Source: Achatina immaculata
Lineage: Eukaryota > Mollusca > Gastropoda > Stylommatophora > Achatinidae
Assembly (NCBI GenBank): GCA_009760885.1
Contig: CM019691.1
Location: 27,031,314 to 27,095,313 of the forward strand
Reading direction: 5' to 3'
DNA: 64,000 nucleotides
The stretch's first letter is position 1, and every line of letters begins with the position of its first letter. Below are positions 1 through 11,090 of the stretch, one piece after another. The translations under genes were made by a program, and so were the position numbers. A model generated the notes under the pieces. The model was not told the DNA's origin and searched no databases. It saw only the letters and a list, made by a program, of their open reading frames with translations.

Positions 1-870
1 AGAGCAAGGTTAAAAATGAGTAGTGGAATTCATGCGATTGTTTATAGCGTGGAAGAAAGTGAGAAACAGGGGATAGTGGTGGCTGTAGCAGAGATTATAT
101 AAAAAAAAAACTGATTTTTGAGAGCATGAGATATAGCCAGAGCATGAGTTAGAGCAGAGTCAAATTAGTAGTCATGTGATAGTCATTGTTTTGAGTTACT
201 CCAGTTTTTTTTGGGAGTTGCTTTGAGATGTAGTCAGGTCAAGGAAATAGTTGGAGTTATTAATTTTTAATTTTGTTATTATGTAGTTTTGGAATTTTGT
301 CGTTTTTTTAGAACAGACTTGCAAGTTTGTTAGAATTTCAGTTAGAATGATGATGTACAAGAGTGATGTTCACCATTGAAGGAATAGTGATGTAGTAATT
401 TTGGAAGTGATGTTGTACTCATTGTGAATTGAATTGTAAGTATGTGAGTTGGTATTTTTCCTTTTTGTTATACATGGCTCTTCTTCCACATGGTGAACTA
501 GTTCTCGCCGAGAAGTTTTTCTTATCATTGTATTCTATATTTCCTGCCTTGTGGCAGTGATATTTATTCATCCTCACAAATTCACCCTTCATTCTATCCA
601 TTAATACAATTTTGTGTTGTCTGATGTAAAACTACACTACTGGGTTTGTGGAACCCTCCCTCATTGTTGACAAGTTTGTTTATGTCAGAAGATTGCCAAG
701 TTTAGTTAAGTTGTTTTATCTCAATATTCTTCTTTGGAGTGGTGTGCCAGGGAGTTCTTGTTGAATTTTCTTAGTGTTTAGCAGGGGAAATTAAATTGTC
801 CGTTGGATCATACACTCTGATCTATTAGAGCCAATAACAAGAAGAAATTTCTGTAATGAAAATTGTATTC
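1..870. other. Intron sequence upstream of the first visible exon
   Basis: AT-rich unique-looking sequence with no open frame that resembles a protein. I looked for the earlier furin prodomain exon (the part before the Ile-Met-Pro-Asp start of the 6498 exon) on the + strand here and up to 6497 and did not find it. The upstream intron is therefore longer than 6.4 kb. Confidence 0.5.
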
Positions 871-1800
871 CACGAGATGACTAATCAACAGTATCAGTAG
901 TGATGTACGCTAGTTCATACTCCACAAGAAGACTAATCAACAGTATCAGTAGTAATGTACGCTAGTTCATACACCACAAGAAGACTAATCAACAGTATCA
1001 GCAGTAATGTACTCTAGTTCATACTCCACAAGAAGACTAATCAACAGTATCAGTAGTAATGTATGCTAGTTCATACTCCACAAGAAGACTAATCAACAGT
1101 ATCAGCAGTAGTGTACGCTGGTTCATACTCCACAAGAAGACTAATCAACAGTATCAGTAGTAGTGTATGCTAGTTCATACTCAACAAGAGGACTAATCAA
1201 CAGTATCAGTAGTAATGTACGCTAGTTCATACTCAACAAGAAGACTAATCAACAGTATCAGCAGTAGTGTACGCTAGTTCATATTCTACAAGAAGACTAA
1301 TAAACAGTATCAGTAGTAGTGTACGCTAGTTCATACTCTACAAGAAGATTAATAAACAGTATCAGCAGTAATGTACGCTAGTTCATATTCTACAAGAAGA
1401 CTAATAAACAGTATCAGCAGTAGTGTACGCTAGTTCATATTCTACAAGAAGACTAATAAACAGTATCAGCAGTAGTGTACGCTAGTTCATATTCTACAAG
1501 AAGACTAATAAACAGTATCAGCAGTAGTGTACGCTAGTTCATATTCTACAAGAAGACTAATAAACAGTATCAGCAGTAGTGTACGCTAGTTCATATTCTA
1601 CAAGAAGACTAATAAACAGTATCAGCAGTAGTGTACGCTAGTTCATACTCTACAAGAAGACGAATCAACAGTATCAGCAGTAGTGTACGCTAATTCATGC
1701 TCCACAAGAAGACTAATCAACAGTATCAGCAGTAATGTACACTAGTTCATACTCTACAAGAAGACTAATCAACAGTATCAGTAGTAATGTACACTAGTTC
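871..1800. repeat. 52-bp minisatellite, about 18 copies
   Basis: A unit containing GACTAATCAACAGTATCAG and GTACGCTAGTTCATA recurs every 52 bp (for example the CAACAGTATC word at 886 and 938). Two sub-types exist: early and late copies carry CTAATCAACAG, while a central block (about 1290-1640) carries CTAATAAACAG with TTCTACAAG. This indicates local homogenisation inside the array. No coding potential. Confidence 0.95.
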
Positions 1801-4800
1801 ACTGCCATTCAGGCATTGCAGCTGAATAATACTTTAGCTGGTGTCGTTGTTGGCACGTCGTTGCTGTCACAGGGTGAGTCAGGCATGCAGCCCTTTACGT
1901 CTTTATGCTTTCTTTTATTGGTCCATATCAGTCAGGCGGTGATCGTCATTGATTTCCACAGCCATCCGTCTTTTGTTCTTTCTATATGATTGTGTTGTAC
2001 TGCGTTCTGTATCACTCTTTTAGTCCGTTAAGTATCTTGTTTCTTTGCCTTTCTCTGTCCCTTTGTGTGTTCCAGTTTGGTTCTTCTCAAAATAAGTCCT
2101 CCAAATCTCGACTGTCGTGTTCCGAAGTTTGTCATAATTTTTCTCATTTGCCCAGGCTCACTTACCACTTCTTCATTTGCTTTCTTGGCTGCCCACGATA
2201 TTCTCATCATTCTCATTAGGAAGCGCGCCTCCGCTGCTTCCAGTAGATTTTTCTGACAGATGGGCTTGGTAAACCTTGGATGGCAGTTTGTCTAGGAGAA
2301 GGAAAACTCTGATCTCAAACCACCTGCATATCTTGTGGGTTAGACTCTTGACAGAGCCAGAGGCTAATGGAATAAAACCAGAAGCAACTCCGTTGGAAGG
2401 CAAGGGGAAAACCTTACCTGTAGTTTTTTGTTTTTTTTTTAAAGTCTGAATCATCGGAAAGATAGAACATTTGTTCTTTTCTAGCTATTCTCAGTTGATT
2501 CCATTTATTCACCTTTTCTTTGAGCCTACCAGAATTGGGTAAATAGCATTTTAAAAAAAATCAGCAATATAGTTATATTCTGAAGTTGGAAGTTCATAAT
2601 TCTTAGTAAAATGCTAAAAATATAGGTAATGTATCATGTCCGAGCACAGGATTGTTGACATGATGTTTGATAACAAAAAATGTTCATGTGTTGTGGGTGC
2701 GAATTATAGACGAGCTTGTTTTTTTTTTTTTTAATCATCAGTAGGAACTGATTTATATTTTTGTTTTTTTTTTTCTATTTCACAAAGATCTTTATTTTAA
2801 AGAACGTCATATTAGGGGATTGTTTAAGTCAGATATATTGCGAAAGCATTTCACATCTGGCTTTGTTTGGTTGTAGTCAGACTATAGACGAAGAACTCCA
2901 GGACGTGAACTTGCACAGTTTATTCTACCAAAAAAAAAAAGCAGCAAAATATGAGGAGCACCTGTTCAGAAATCTGTTTTAAAAAGTCTTATCCGTTACA
3001 GACCTCAGGTTTTAAATAAACAGCTGTTTCACTTAATAGTTTGTATATTTTCTCTCTTTGTGTTTTGTTCTTTTGTGTTCTGTTTAGTTCCTCTCCTTTC
3101 CCCTCCACTCCTCATCTCTTCTCTTCTCCTCCCCTTTTCCTTTCCCCTCCCGTCTCATTCCCTTACCCTCCCCTCCCTTCTTTTCTTTTCTTGTTCCCAT
3201 ATCCTCAACAGTTTTTAACCTCTTCCCTTCATCTCCCTTTTCCATACTGAGCGTACGTTCCTGTCAGGGTTGCCAAGTCTGCACACCAAACCTTCAACTC
3301 CGAGCCGACCCCCTGTGTCATAAATGATACATTTCTATCGACTTTACCAAAAATTGCTTCCATTTCAAGCTCCCCAATTGTCCCTCCAATTTCCACTCTC
3401 TCTGTTTCATAAATGATACATTTTCACCGAACGACTCCAATCAAAATTGCTTCAGACTGCACTACTCCTGCTCCAGTCTGTTGGTCTCTCTTCATATTAA
3501 TTTTGACGTAATGTTTAATCCATCTTCATATAAAAGTTTCTGTTAGTTCCAAATTCCCGCCCCCCCCCCCATTTCTGAAAAGGAAGCGGAATAATACCGA
3601 GAGGATGTTATCTTGGAACCATTCCTTTGTTTAAATGTTGCCTTCCTTTGGAGCAGACTCCCGTTATCGATCATACGCCGTCGCATTCAAGATGTTCATT
3701 CAGTGGCCATTGTTAGTTCAGTTCGTGGGATTCTTAGAAGATGGCAATTGTAGTTTTTTTGGAAATTTTCCATGGCCAGCAGCATCCAGCAAACTCCAGA
3801 CCATCTCTTCAAGAAGGGAACGTAAAGTGCTTTATAAGCACATTTGTCTTCATTGTGCGCCATTCATTTCATATCAGTCTTCCTTTCAAGTATCATCATT
3901 TTGTCTTTGATTTGTTATCTTTGTTTTTTTTTTTTCAAAACATTAAGATCTGCATTGAAAGGCCCGGGGGGGGGGGGGGGAGGATAAATGAAAACACTGA
4001 CGTCTAAACAATGCGAATCTTTCTCAGTAATTTAATACAATGGCGCGAAGTGAACTGCCACTTTCCGCTTTTTCACCTTCGACTAAAAAGAAAAAAAAAA
4101 CTTCTTCAGTGGGTATTTGTGTATGTGTGGGCGTGTGTGTGTGTGTGTGTGTGCGCGCGCGCGTTTTAAAAATGATAATCCATGGGCAAGTCTTCCTCAG
4201 TTTATTCGTTGTGTTCTTTCCCAGCTCACTTGGGACAAATACATAACCAAAGAAACTGCATGAATAAGCGTACCACCGTTATGAAAGTAATTTATACGAG
4301 CTCTATAATAGTTTATTCTGTGAGGGTTTTTTTTTAAACAAGGAGTCCTTTGCTGGATGTCGAACAATTGTCTTTGGCGTTAATATTACATGAAGAGAAA
4401 CTAAGGGCATGAATTCCAGGGTGGTAACATACTGCCTGTCGGAGTTTATATAACGATGTGATTTCTTTAAAGAGAAAGTGCCAAATGGAAAAGTCATAAT
4501 GGATACCAAATGGAAAAAAGTCATAATGAATATCACCGTTTGATGACTTACTTCTAAAAAAGATAAATTCCCTATATAGAATATGGAGAACATCACGAGC
4601 AGAAGACTGTTTTGACATCTTTGTAATTGGTGTTTTCCTAGCTAGCAGATCCAGCATTATGTTTTATATTTCTACACCAAAAAATATTCAGTCCGTGGTA
4701 TCTGCTAGTTACTTGGTTTTGGTCATTGCATGTCGGTTTCATTTTTAACAGTGAATACTGTTGCAGAGCTCATTGTTTAACACTTTCGACAGAGTCTCTT

Positions 4801-4801
4801 A
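1801..4801. other. Intron without recognisable genes
   Basis: Mostly unique-looking AT-rich DNA. It holds a pyrimidine-rich stretch at about 3050-3250, a C run near 3560, a G run near 3965-3980 and a GT microsatellite at about 4125-4163. Short open frames here show no recognisable domain. Confidence 0.5.
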
Positions 4802-5430
4802 AGCTTCAATCTTATATATCTTATATCCTTCCCGTGCCGTTAAGCGTCACATAGGGCTCGCAGAGTAGTTCGCCAATTTTTCCTGTCTTCGGCGAGTCTT
4901 TCAACCTCATCAAAAGATTTTATGTCTGTTAATTTGGCCTCTCTTAACAATGTCCTCTTGAGAGTTTCACGCGGTCTGCCTCTTTTTCTTTGGCCTGTTG
5001 TGTTCCACTTGATAGCTTGTTTTGGGATCCTCTGATCATTTCTTCTCATCAAGTGACCAACGTATGTACATCCCCTTTTCCTGATCACCTATGAGACTGG
5101 TTGTTGTTCAGTCATCTGTCTTATCTCTGCATTGTTCTTGAATTCGTTTCACTTGATGATGAGTATTTTCCTTAGGCATTTGTTTTCAAAAGAGTCTAAT
5201 TTCATTTCTGTTTCTTTAGTTGTTTTCTAGCTTTCGCATGCATAAATGAGGGTGGATATTACATTTGAATTGAATAGTGTTAACTTGTTTTTTTGTGCTT
5301 ATAACTTTTGAATTCCATATGTTCTCAAGATTCTTGAAGATTGATGCTGCTTTTGCAATTCTGATCCTAACTTCCTTTCTAGTGTTGCCATCCTGGTCTG
5401 TGTAGAATCTTTTATCTGATAATTACAAAT
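4802..5430 (-). mobile_element. Non-LTR retrotransposon 3' end (group A), decayed
   Basis: On the minus strand, the frame ending at 4840 reads YVGHLMRRNDQRIPKQAIKW, then KRGRPRETLKRTLLREAK and EDRKNWRTTLRALCDA. This is the typical C-terminal tail of non-LTR (RTE-like) reverse transcriptases: a GHLMRR motif, a basic GRPR motif, and a terminal 'AEDRxxWR' block. Continuing upstream (about 5100-5420), the minus strand gives NTRKEVRIRIAKAASIFKNL and IWNSKVIS with stops and shifts, also typical of this region. The 3' end after the stop is an AT-rich tail (GATATAAGATATATAAGATT). A second copy of the same group lies at 14745-14950. The element is 5' truncated and dead. The exact clade cannot be settled by eye. 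Confidence 0.85.
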
Positions 5431-5451
5431 TTAGATAACTCAGCTTTTCAT

Positions 5452-5955
5452 CTTTCATGTTCGTATATCCCTGTGTGTTTTTCATGTTCTTGTAACTCTA
5501 CCTGTCTTTTATGTTCTTATGTCACAAAATCTGTCTTTCATGTTCTTATAACCATACGTCTGTTTTTTCATTTTCTTATGACTGACTGTACGTGTCTGTC
5601 GTGTTTTTATATCACTAAATCTGTTTTTCTTGTTCCTATAACCATGTGTCTGTTCTTCATGTTCTTATAACCTTACGTTTGTCTTTGCTGTTCTTATAAC
5701 ATTATGTCCGTCTTTCTTGTTCTTATAACATTACGTCTGTCTTTCCTGTTCTTATAACATTACGTCTGTCTTTCCTGTTCTTATAACATTACGTTTGTTT
5801 TTCCTGTTCTTATAACATTACGTCTGTCTTTCCTGTTCTTATAACATTACGTCTGTCTTTCCTGTTCTTATAACATTACGTCTGTCTTTCCTGTTCTTAT
5901 AACATTACGTTTGTTTTTCCTGTTCTTATAACCTTACGTCTGTCTTTCCTGTTCT
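5452..5955. repeat. 29-bp minisatellite
   Basis: Tandem copies of a 29-bp unit containing TACGTCTGTCTTTCCTGTTC and TTATAACAT. The unit is nearly perfect from about 5690 to 5950 and degenerate before that. It is strongly strand-asymmetric (pyrimidine-rich on +). Confidence 0.93.
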
Positions 5956-6497
5956 GGTTATTCATACTGGTAAAACTATCATTATCATTTGCATATGTAC
6001 TGACTGTCTTATTCACACTAGCCATCTTTTCAGTTGTGATACATCACACCTCCCCCCCCCCCCTTTTCGGGTGTCCTATCCCTTTCTGTTCAGACACGCC
6101 TATTTTTATGTTCTGACACCCCCCTCCTCTTTTGTATTGTGCTAACATCTACCTTTCTCTGTACTGGTTACTCAGTTATCTTTTCAGTTCTCATACATCA
6201 TCGTTATCTTTCATGTTTTGATAACTCACGTTTACTTTTTGCTTTCCTTTTTTCTTTTAAGGATAACTAACAACCACTTAAAAAAAAATTGATTATTCAT
6301 GCCTGCCCTTTCTGTTGTAATAGATGACATATTCTCTCCAGTAACTATACGTCTAGCATTTCTGCTATTACAGACCATAGGTTTGTTTTTTGTTGTAGTT
6401 TTTTTTTCCCTATTCAGATAACTCACAAAAAAAAAAACAGCCCCGTTTTTCTATGTTGATAGCTCATATGACTACCTTTTCTTTTCTGTCCTTTCAG
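5956..6497. other. Intron end before exon at 6498
   Basis: Contains a C homopolymer near 6050-6063. Degenerate 'TTTCATGTTTTGATAACTC'-like pieces suggest decayed copies of the preceding array. It ends with the acceptor TTCTGTCCTTTCAG whose AG is at 6496-6497. Confidence 0.6.
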
Positions 6498-6596
6498 ATT
6501 ATGCCAGATTACTACCATTTCCAGCACAGGAAGGTAGCCAAACGGTCGGCATACGCCAGCACGCATTACAACAGACCGTTATCTGAAGACAGCGAA
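6498..6596 (+). CDS. Furin-like proprotein convertase, prodomain exon (partial gene)
   Basis: This 33-residue, phase-0 exon begins IMPDYYHFQHRKVAKRSAYA and ends NRPLSEDSE. It matches the C-terminal half of the furin inhibitory prodomain, which folds and inhibits the protease in the ER. By recall of human furin numbering it corresponds without gaps to residues 60-92. HRKVAKR-S aligns with the secondary (internal) prodomain cleavage site HRGVTKR75-S, and the His of QHRKV aligns with His69, the proposed pH sensor that times the second cleavage in the trans-Golgi. The preceding acceptor is TTTCAG and the donor is GAA|GTAAGTAT, both strong. The next coding exon is at 15468 in the same phase. The short ORF around it that starts at 6453 reads intron at both ends, so it is not the true product. 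The orthology call (furin rather than another PCSK) rests on DYYHFxHR and on the following exon. Confidence 0.93.
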
Positions 6597-7796
6597 GTAA
6601 GTATATGGCTCGGTTCGTGGCTTCCGTCTGAGCGCAAGGCCGAGGGAGCCACTGCTTCTGTTTGCTTGTTGTTTTTTTTTTCAATTTGGCAATCGCTTCA
6701 GCTATTTCAGAATGTGCTTTATTAGACAGGCGTTCAAAGGGGCGTTCAAAGATTGGAGGCGCGGTCCGCCCAGGGTAATAGTCGGGGACGGTGGAAGTGG
6801 GGGTTTTTCATTAGAAGAATTGAAATATCGCTTTTCATTAGCAAGTTTAAATGTAAAACTTGTTTAGGAAGGAGTGGAGAATGCCGAAGGAAAACCCACC
6901 CCGCATGCGGTGTACTTTGTTTAGGTCCGCCATCCTCTCTTATGATCTAGCAGAAGACCGTCAGCAGTTCCATTCACTTTGTACCTCCCCTCTCCCCGCT
7001 GAAAATAGTTTCAGCATAGTTCCTGCCTCATTAAAAAAAGCAGTTGCTAGGAACGCTGATCATGTGTCACGTGATAAAGATGTCTTGTACGAAGTACAGC
7101 AGGAGTTTATTATGAGCGGATAAAACAAGGAAAGCCCATCTGCTGACGTGATTAGGGATTACATGGAACGTGAAAATATTGCCCCAAAACTCTTCCCGTG
7201 ACATTTAAGTATGAAAATAAGCAGGAGTGATAAGTTTTGTCAGGGTTCCTTTCTCGCTGTAAAGCTTGAGAAACGTGTATCTCATATATTTCCATTTTTT
7301 TCTTCTTTTTCTGTGACTAGACCATATATCTATGTGTGTGCTTTTGTTTGTTTGTTTGTTTTTGTTTATTTTTTAATTTTTTGGGATGGTTCTATGTAAA
7401 GGGAGATGTGGGTGCCAAGCTTGATCTCATTTTTAAGTCTTGGCTTTTGTCATCTCTGTAACAGTTTCTGCAGCTGTACAATAAGAGGAGCAGAGCACAG
7501 CTGTATGTATTCGTCAGTTGATACACGAAGAAACGTTTCTAAATGTGACAGAGGCAGCTTAGGAAAGGAGTTTTATAGAAGTACTCTTAGTGATGATACA
7601 TATTCACAATTATATTGAGAATTCTGGGTCGCCCATAGCTGCATTCTGCAAAATTGATTTGTTAAAATATTTTACTTCATACGCGATGGAGTCACCCTGC
7701 AGTAGATTTCATCCCAGTGTGGGATACTAGGCAGATTCAACAGATAAAAACAAAAAAAAAAAAAATTGATGAGAACAAACACTTAACATTTTGATC
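6597..7796. other. Start of 8.9-kb intron, nothing recognised
   Basis: The complete intron runs from 6597 to 15467 (8,871 bp, GT-AG). This first part is unique-looking sequence with no recognisable repeat or protein. Confidence 0.5.
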
Positions 7797-7902
7797 TCCT
7801 TTCTGAAGTTTCAGTATATTTTTCGTGTCTTTATCTGTTGTGTTGTTTTGTTTTATGTGATCCTTGAAAAAGGCTTTTTGCCGAAATATTGGATTGTTAG
7901 CT
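7797..7902. repeat. Interspersed repeat with GCC-GAAATATTGGA signature, copy 1
   Basis: The stretch TTTATCTGTTG, TGTGATCC, TGAAAAAGGCTTTTTGCCGA and AATATTGGA recurs at 60104-60190 with substitutions. A short hairpin (GGC, T-rich loop, GCC) precedes GAAATATTGG. This phrase is common near the ends of some retroelements in animal genomes; I cannot assign the family. Confidence 0.55.
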
Positions 7903-8040
7903 AGACTAGGCCTGCTGTTCCTGTTTAGTGGTGGTGTACCAACGGAGAGATGGGGCAAGGTCTTGGTCAGATATGGTTCACTAACCCTGACGCTAGCACA
8001 TCAGCTGTGGGTCGCTGATTGCCTCATCTGACAGTGTCTT
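7903..8040. repeat. Unclassified interspersed repeat G, partial copy
   Basis: AGACTAGGCCTGCTG, ACCAACGGAGAGATGGGGCA and AGGTCTTGGTCAGATATGG match 58885-58975 and 40530-40600. Only the distal half of the family is present here. Confidence 0.75.
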
Positions 8041-8722
8041 TACACCCCCCCCCCTCAACACACGTATGGGGAAAAAAATCTTTCGAAAAATGAAGTAATT
8101 CAGAGGTATAGAGCGGTAAAAAAAAAAAAAGTGGTAATCTGAAGGAAATTAAAGGAAGACACGGTGTCCTGTGGTTCAAGTATCCGACAGCCAGTCTGAA
8201 AGCTTAGGCCTCGCATCATGTCCTAGTGTTGTATGCTGGAGCAGTCCCCTCCCCGTTAGCCGCCGCGGTTTAACCTTGAGGTCGCAGTTTCTGCCAGTAA
8301 CTGAATAGTGCGATCGATGACAGCGTCATCGCGTTTAGAAGAGGTTAGTTGAGGGGGGGGGGGAGATGAAAGAGGGTGGGTGAGGATTGAGCTAGCCCAT
8401 TTCTCATCCGTCATTAAGAGTTATTTCTGCGAGCTCACGGGCGCTCGTCCAAACAGATCTGAACTCGGACGCTTTGTTTTACCCCTCATCTTGGAAAAAA
8501 AAGAAGAAGGGGGTATGGGGGTGAGGGAAGATTGATGGAGAAGATAAAGTAGAAGATAATTAGAACAATTCCCATGGCTACAGTATATCGGTTTCATCTC
8601 ATTTTGTGAGCACAAAGCGGGGCCAGAGTCATTCAACAAATTTCTTGAATTGTCTGAAGGCAGTTTTTTGGTAGAAGGATCGCGTTATCTGCCCATGTCC
8701 GAAGCTAAGACTTCAGTGGTCG
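8041..8722. other. Intron, nothing recognised
   Basis: C and G homopolymer runs near 8045 and 8352; otherwise unique-looking with no coding signal. Confidence 0.5.
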
Positions 8723-9275
8723 GTGTCACAGCAGAAGAAACACGATTGTCATAGGAGAAGAAACACAGTTGTCACAGCAGAAGAAACACGATTGTCACAG
8801 GAGAAGAAACACAATTGTCACAGCAGAAGAAACGCAGTTGTCACAGCAGAAGAAACACAATTGTCACAGCAGAAGAAACGCAGTTGTCACAGCAGAAGAA
8901 ACACAATTGTCACAGGAGAAGAAACACAGTTGTCACAGGAGAAGAAACACAATTGTCACAGCAGAAGAAACACGATTGTCACAGAAAAAAACAGTTGTCA
9001 CAGGAGAAGAAACACAATTGTCACAGCCGAAGAAACACGATTGTCATAGGAGAAGAAACACAATTGTCACAGCAGAAGAAACGCAGTTGTCACAGCCGAA
9101 GAAACACAGTTGTCACAGCCGAAGAAACAATTGTCACAGGAGAAGAAACACAGTTGTCACGGCAGAAGAAACACAGTTGTCACAGGAGAAGAAACACAGA
9201 TGTCACAGCAGAAGAAACACGATTGTCACGGGAGAAGAAACACAATTGTCACAGGAGAAGAAACGCAACAGGCAG
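8723..9275. repeat. 23-bp minisatellite, about 24 copies
   Basis: The unit CACAGCAGAAGAAACACAAT plus TGT recurs every 23 bp. Variants are GCAG/GGAG/GCCG and ACAA/ACGA/GCAG. Because the unit has no stop and 23 is not a multiple of 3, all three + frames stay open for hundreds of bases and give frames of 108-173 codons. These are artefacts, not genes. Confidence 0.95.
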
Positions 9276-9429
9276 TCTTTAAAAATATGAATCATTATTT
9301 AAACATAAAATAATAGTCTCTTGCTTATTTTACTTTTGTATTCAGGAAAACAGTTCTGGAACTGTTGGTTTGTAGCATGAAGGTGTCACGAGAGTCTCCT
9401 GAGAAGTCTTCATTAAATCTTTTCTGATG

Positions 9430-10505
9430 AATGGTGATTGTTTGTGTTGCTGTATGCTGTAGTTGGTCCCCACGTATGTTGTGTTCGGTCTCCCTAGATG
9501 TTGTCTCCATGTATGCTGTAGCTGGTCTCCATGGATGCTGTCTTCATGTCTGGTATAGTTAGTCTTCATGTCTGCTATAGTTATCTTCATGTCTGCTATA
9601 GTTTTCATAGATTCTGTCTTCATATCTGCTATAGTTTATCTACATGGATGCTGTCTCCGTGTCTGATATATTAGTCTTCACGTATGCTGTCCCCATGTAT
9701 GATTTAGTTGGTCTCCATGGATGCTGTCTTCATGTCTGATATAGTTAGTTGCTATGGATGCTGTCTCCATGTCTGCTATAGTTAGTCAGTTTGTTGTCTT
9801 CTGTGTATGCTTTAGTTGGTCGTCATGGATGCTGTCTCCATGTCTGCTATAAGTTAGTCTTCATGAATGCTGTCTTCTATGTATGCTTTAGTTGGTCGTC
9901 ATGGAGCTGTCTCCATGTCTGCTATAAGTTGGTCTTCATGAATGCTGTATTTATGAATGCATTACTTGGTCGCCAAGGATGCTGTATTCATGTCTACTAT
10001 AGTCAGTCTTCATGGGAGTTGTCTCCATGTCTGCTATAGTTAGTCTTCATGGATGCAGTCTCCATGTATGCTTTAGTTGGTCTCTTCATGTCTGATATAG
10101 TTAGTCTTGGTGTATGCTGTCTCTGTGTGTGCTTTAGTTGGTCGCCATGAATGCTGTCTCCAAGTCTGCTGTAGCTGGTCTCCATGGATGCTCTTCATGC
10201 CTACTATGGTTAGTCTTCGTGGATGCTGTCTCCATGTATGCTGTCTTCCTGCAAGCTGTAGCTAGTCTTCATGGACGCGTTAGTTGGTCGCCATGGATGC
10301 TGCCTTCATGTAAGCTGTAGCTGGTCTCCATGGATGCTGACTCTCATCTATGCTTTTGTTGGTCGCCATGTATGCTGTAGCTGGCCTCCATGGATGCTGT
10401 CTTCATGGGTACTGTCTCCATTTATGCTTTAGTTAGTCATCATGGATGCTGCCGTCATGTAAGCTGTAGTTGGTCTCCATGTATGTTGTCTCCGTGTATG
10501 CTGTA
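9430..10505. repeat. Degenerate minisatellite, roughly 37-40 bp period
   Basis: Recurrent words CTCCATGGATGCTGTCTTCA, TGTCTGCTATAGTTAGTC and TATGCTTTAGTTGGTC alternate through about 1 kb with variable spacing. This is an old, shuffled tandem array. Confidence 0.85.
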
Positions 10506-11090
10506 GTTAGCCTAGACTTATTGGCCATCTTGGGTTCACTATCACTGGTGACTTATTGCCCATCTTGGGTTTACCATCATAGCCGACTTATTGGCTATCT
10601 GGAGTTTACCATCACTGGCCACTCATTGACTGTCTTTGGTTCACTATCACTGGCGATGTATTGACTATCTGGGGTTCACCATCACATTATTGGCCATTAT
10701 TTCACTTTCGCCGATGACTTACTGACCATCGGGAGTTCACCATCATTGGCGACATATTGGCCATTATTTCACTTTCGATGACGATGTAGCGACCATCGGG
10801 AGCTCACCGTCACTGACGGCTTATTGGCCATTATTTCAGTTTCACTGATGACGTACTGACCATCTGGAGGTCACCATCACTGACGACTTTTATTGGCCAA
10901 CTGTGATTCACCTCACTGATGACTTATTGGTCAACTAGGATTCACCTCACTGATGACTTATTGGCCAACTGTGATTCACCTCACTGATGACTTATTGGTC
11001 AGCTAGGATTCACCTCACTGATGACTTATTGGCCAGCTAGGACCACCATCAGTGATGACTTACAGGCCATCTGGGATTCACATAATGACC
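10506..11090. repeat. Degenerate 34-37-bp minisatellite, different from its neighbour
   Basis: Units carry CACTGATGACTTATTGGCCA and a GATTCACC block. The right half (10890-11045) is a regular 34-bp period (CTGTGATTCACCT versus CTAGGATTCACCT). The left half is more diverged. It abuts the 9430-10505 array directly. Confidence 0.88.

Noticed and set aside
1..6497. Upstream furin exon (first half of prodomain)
   Set aside because: I searched the + strand for the expected tryptophan/valine-rich prodomain pattern and the HGFxNxG motif and did not see it, so it is not reported.
8723..9313. Overlapping frames of 108, 173, 155 and 67 codons
   Set aside because: All are read from the same 23-bp repeat in different registers.
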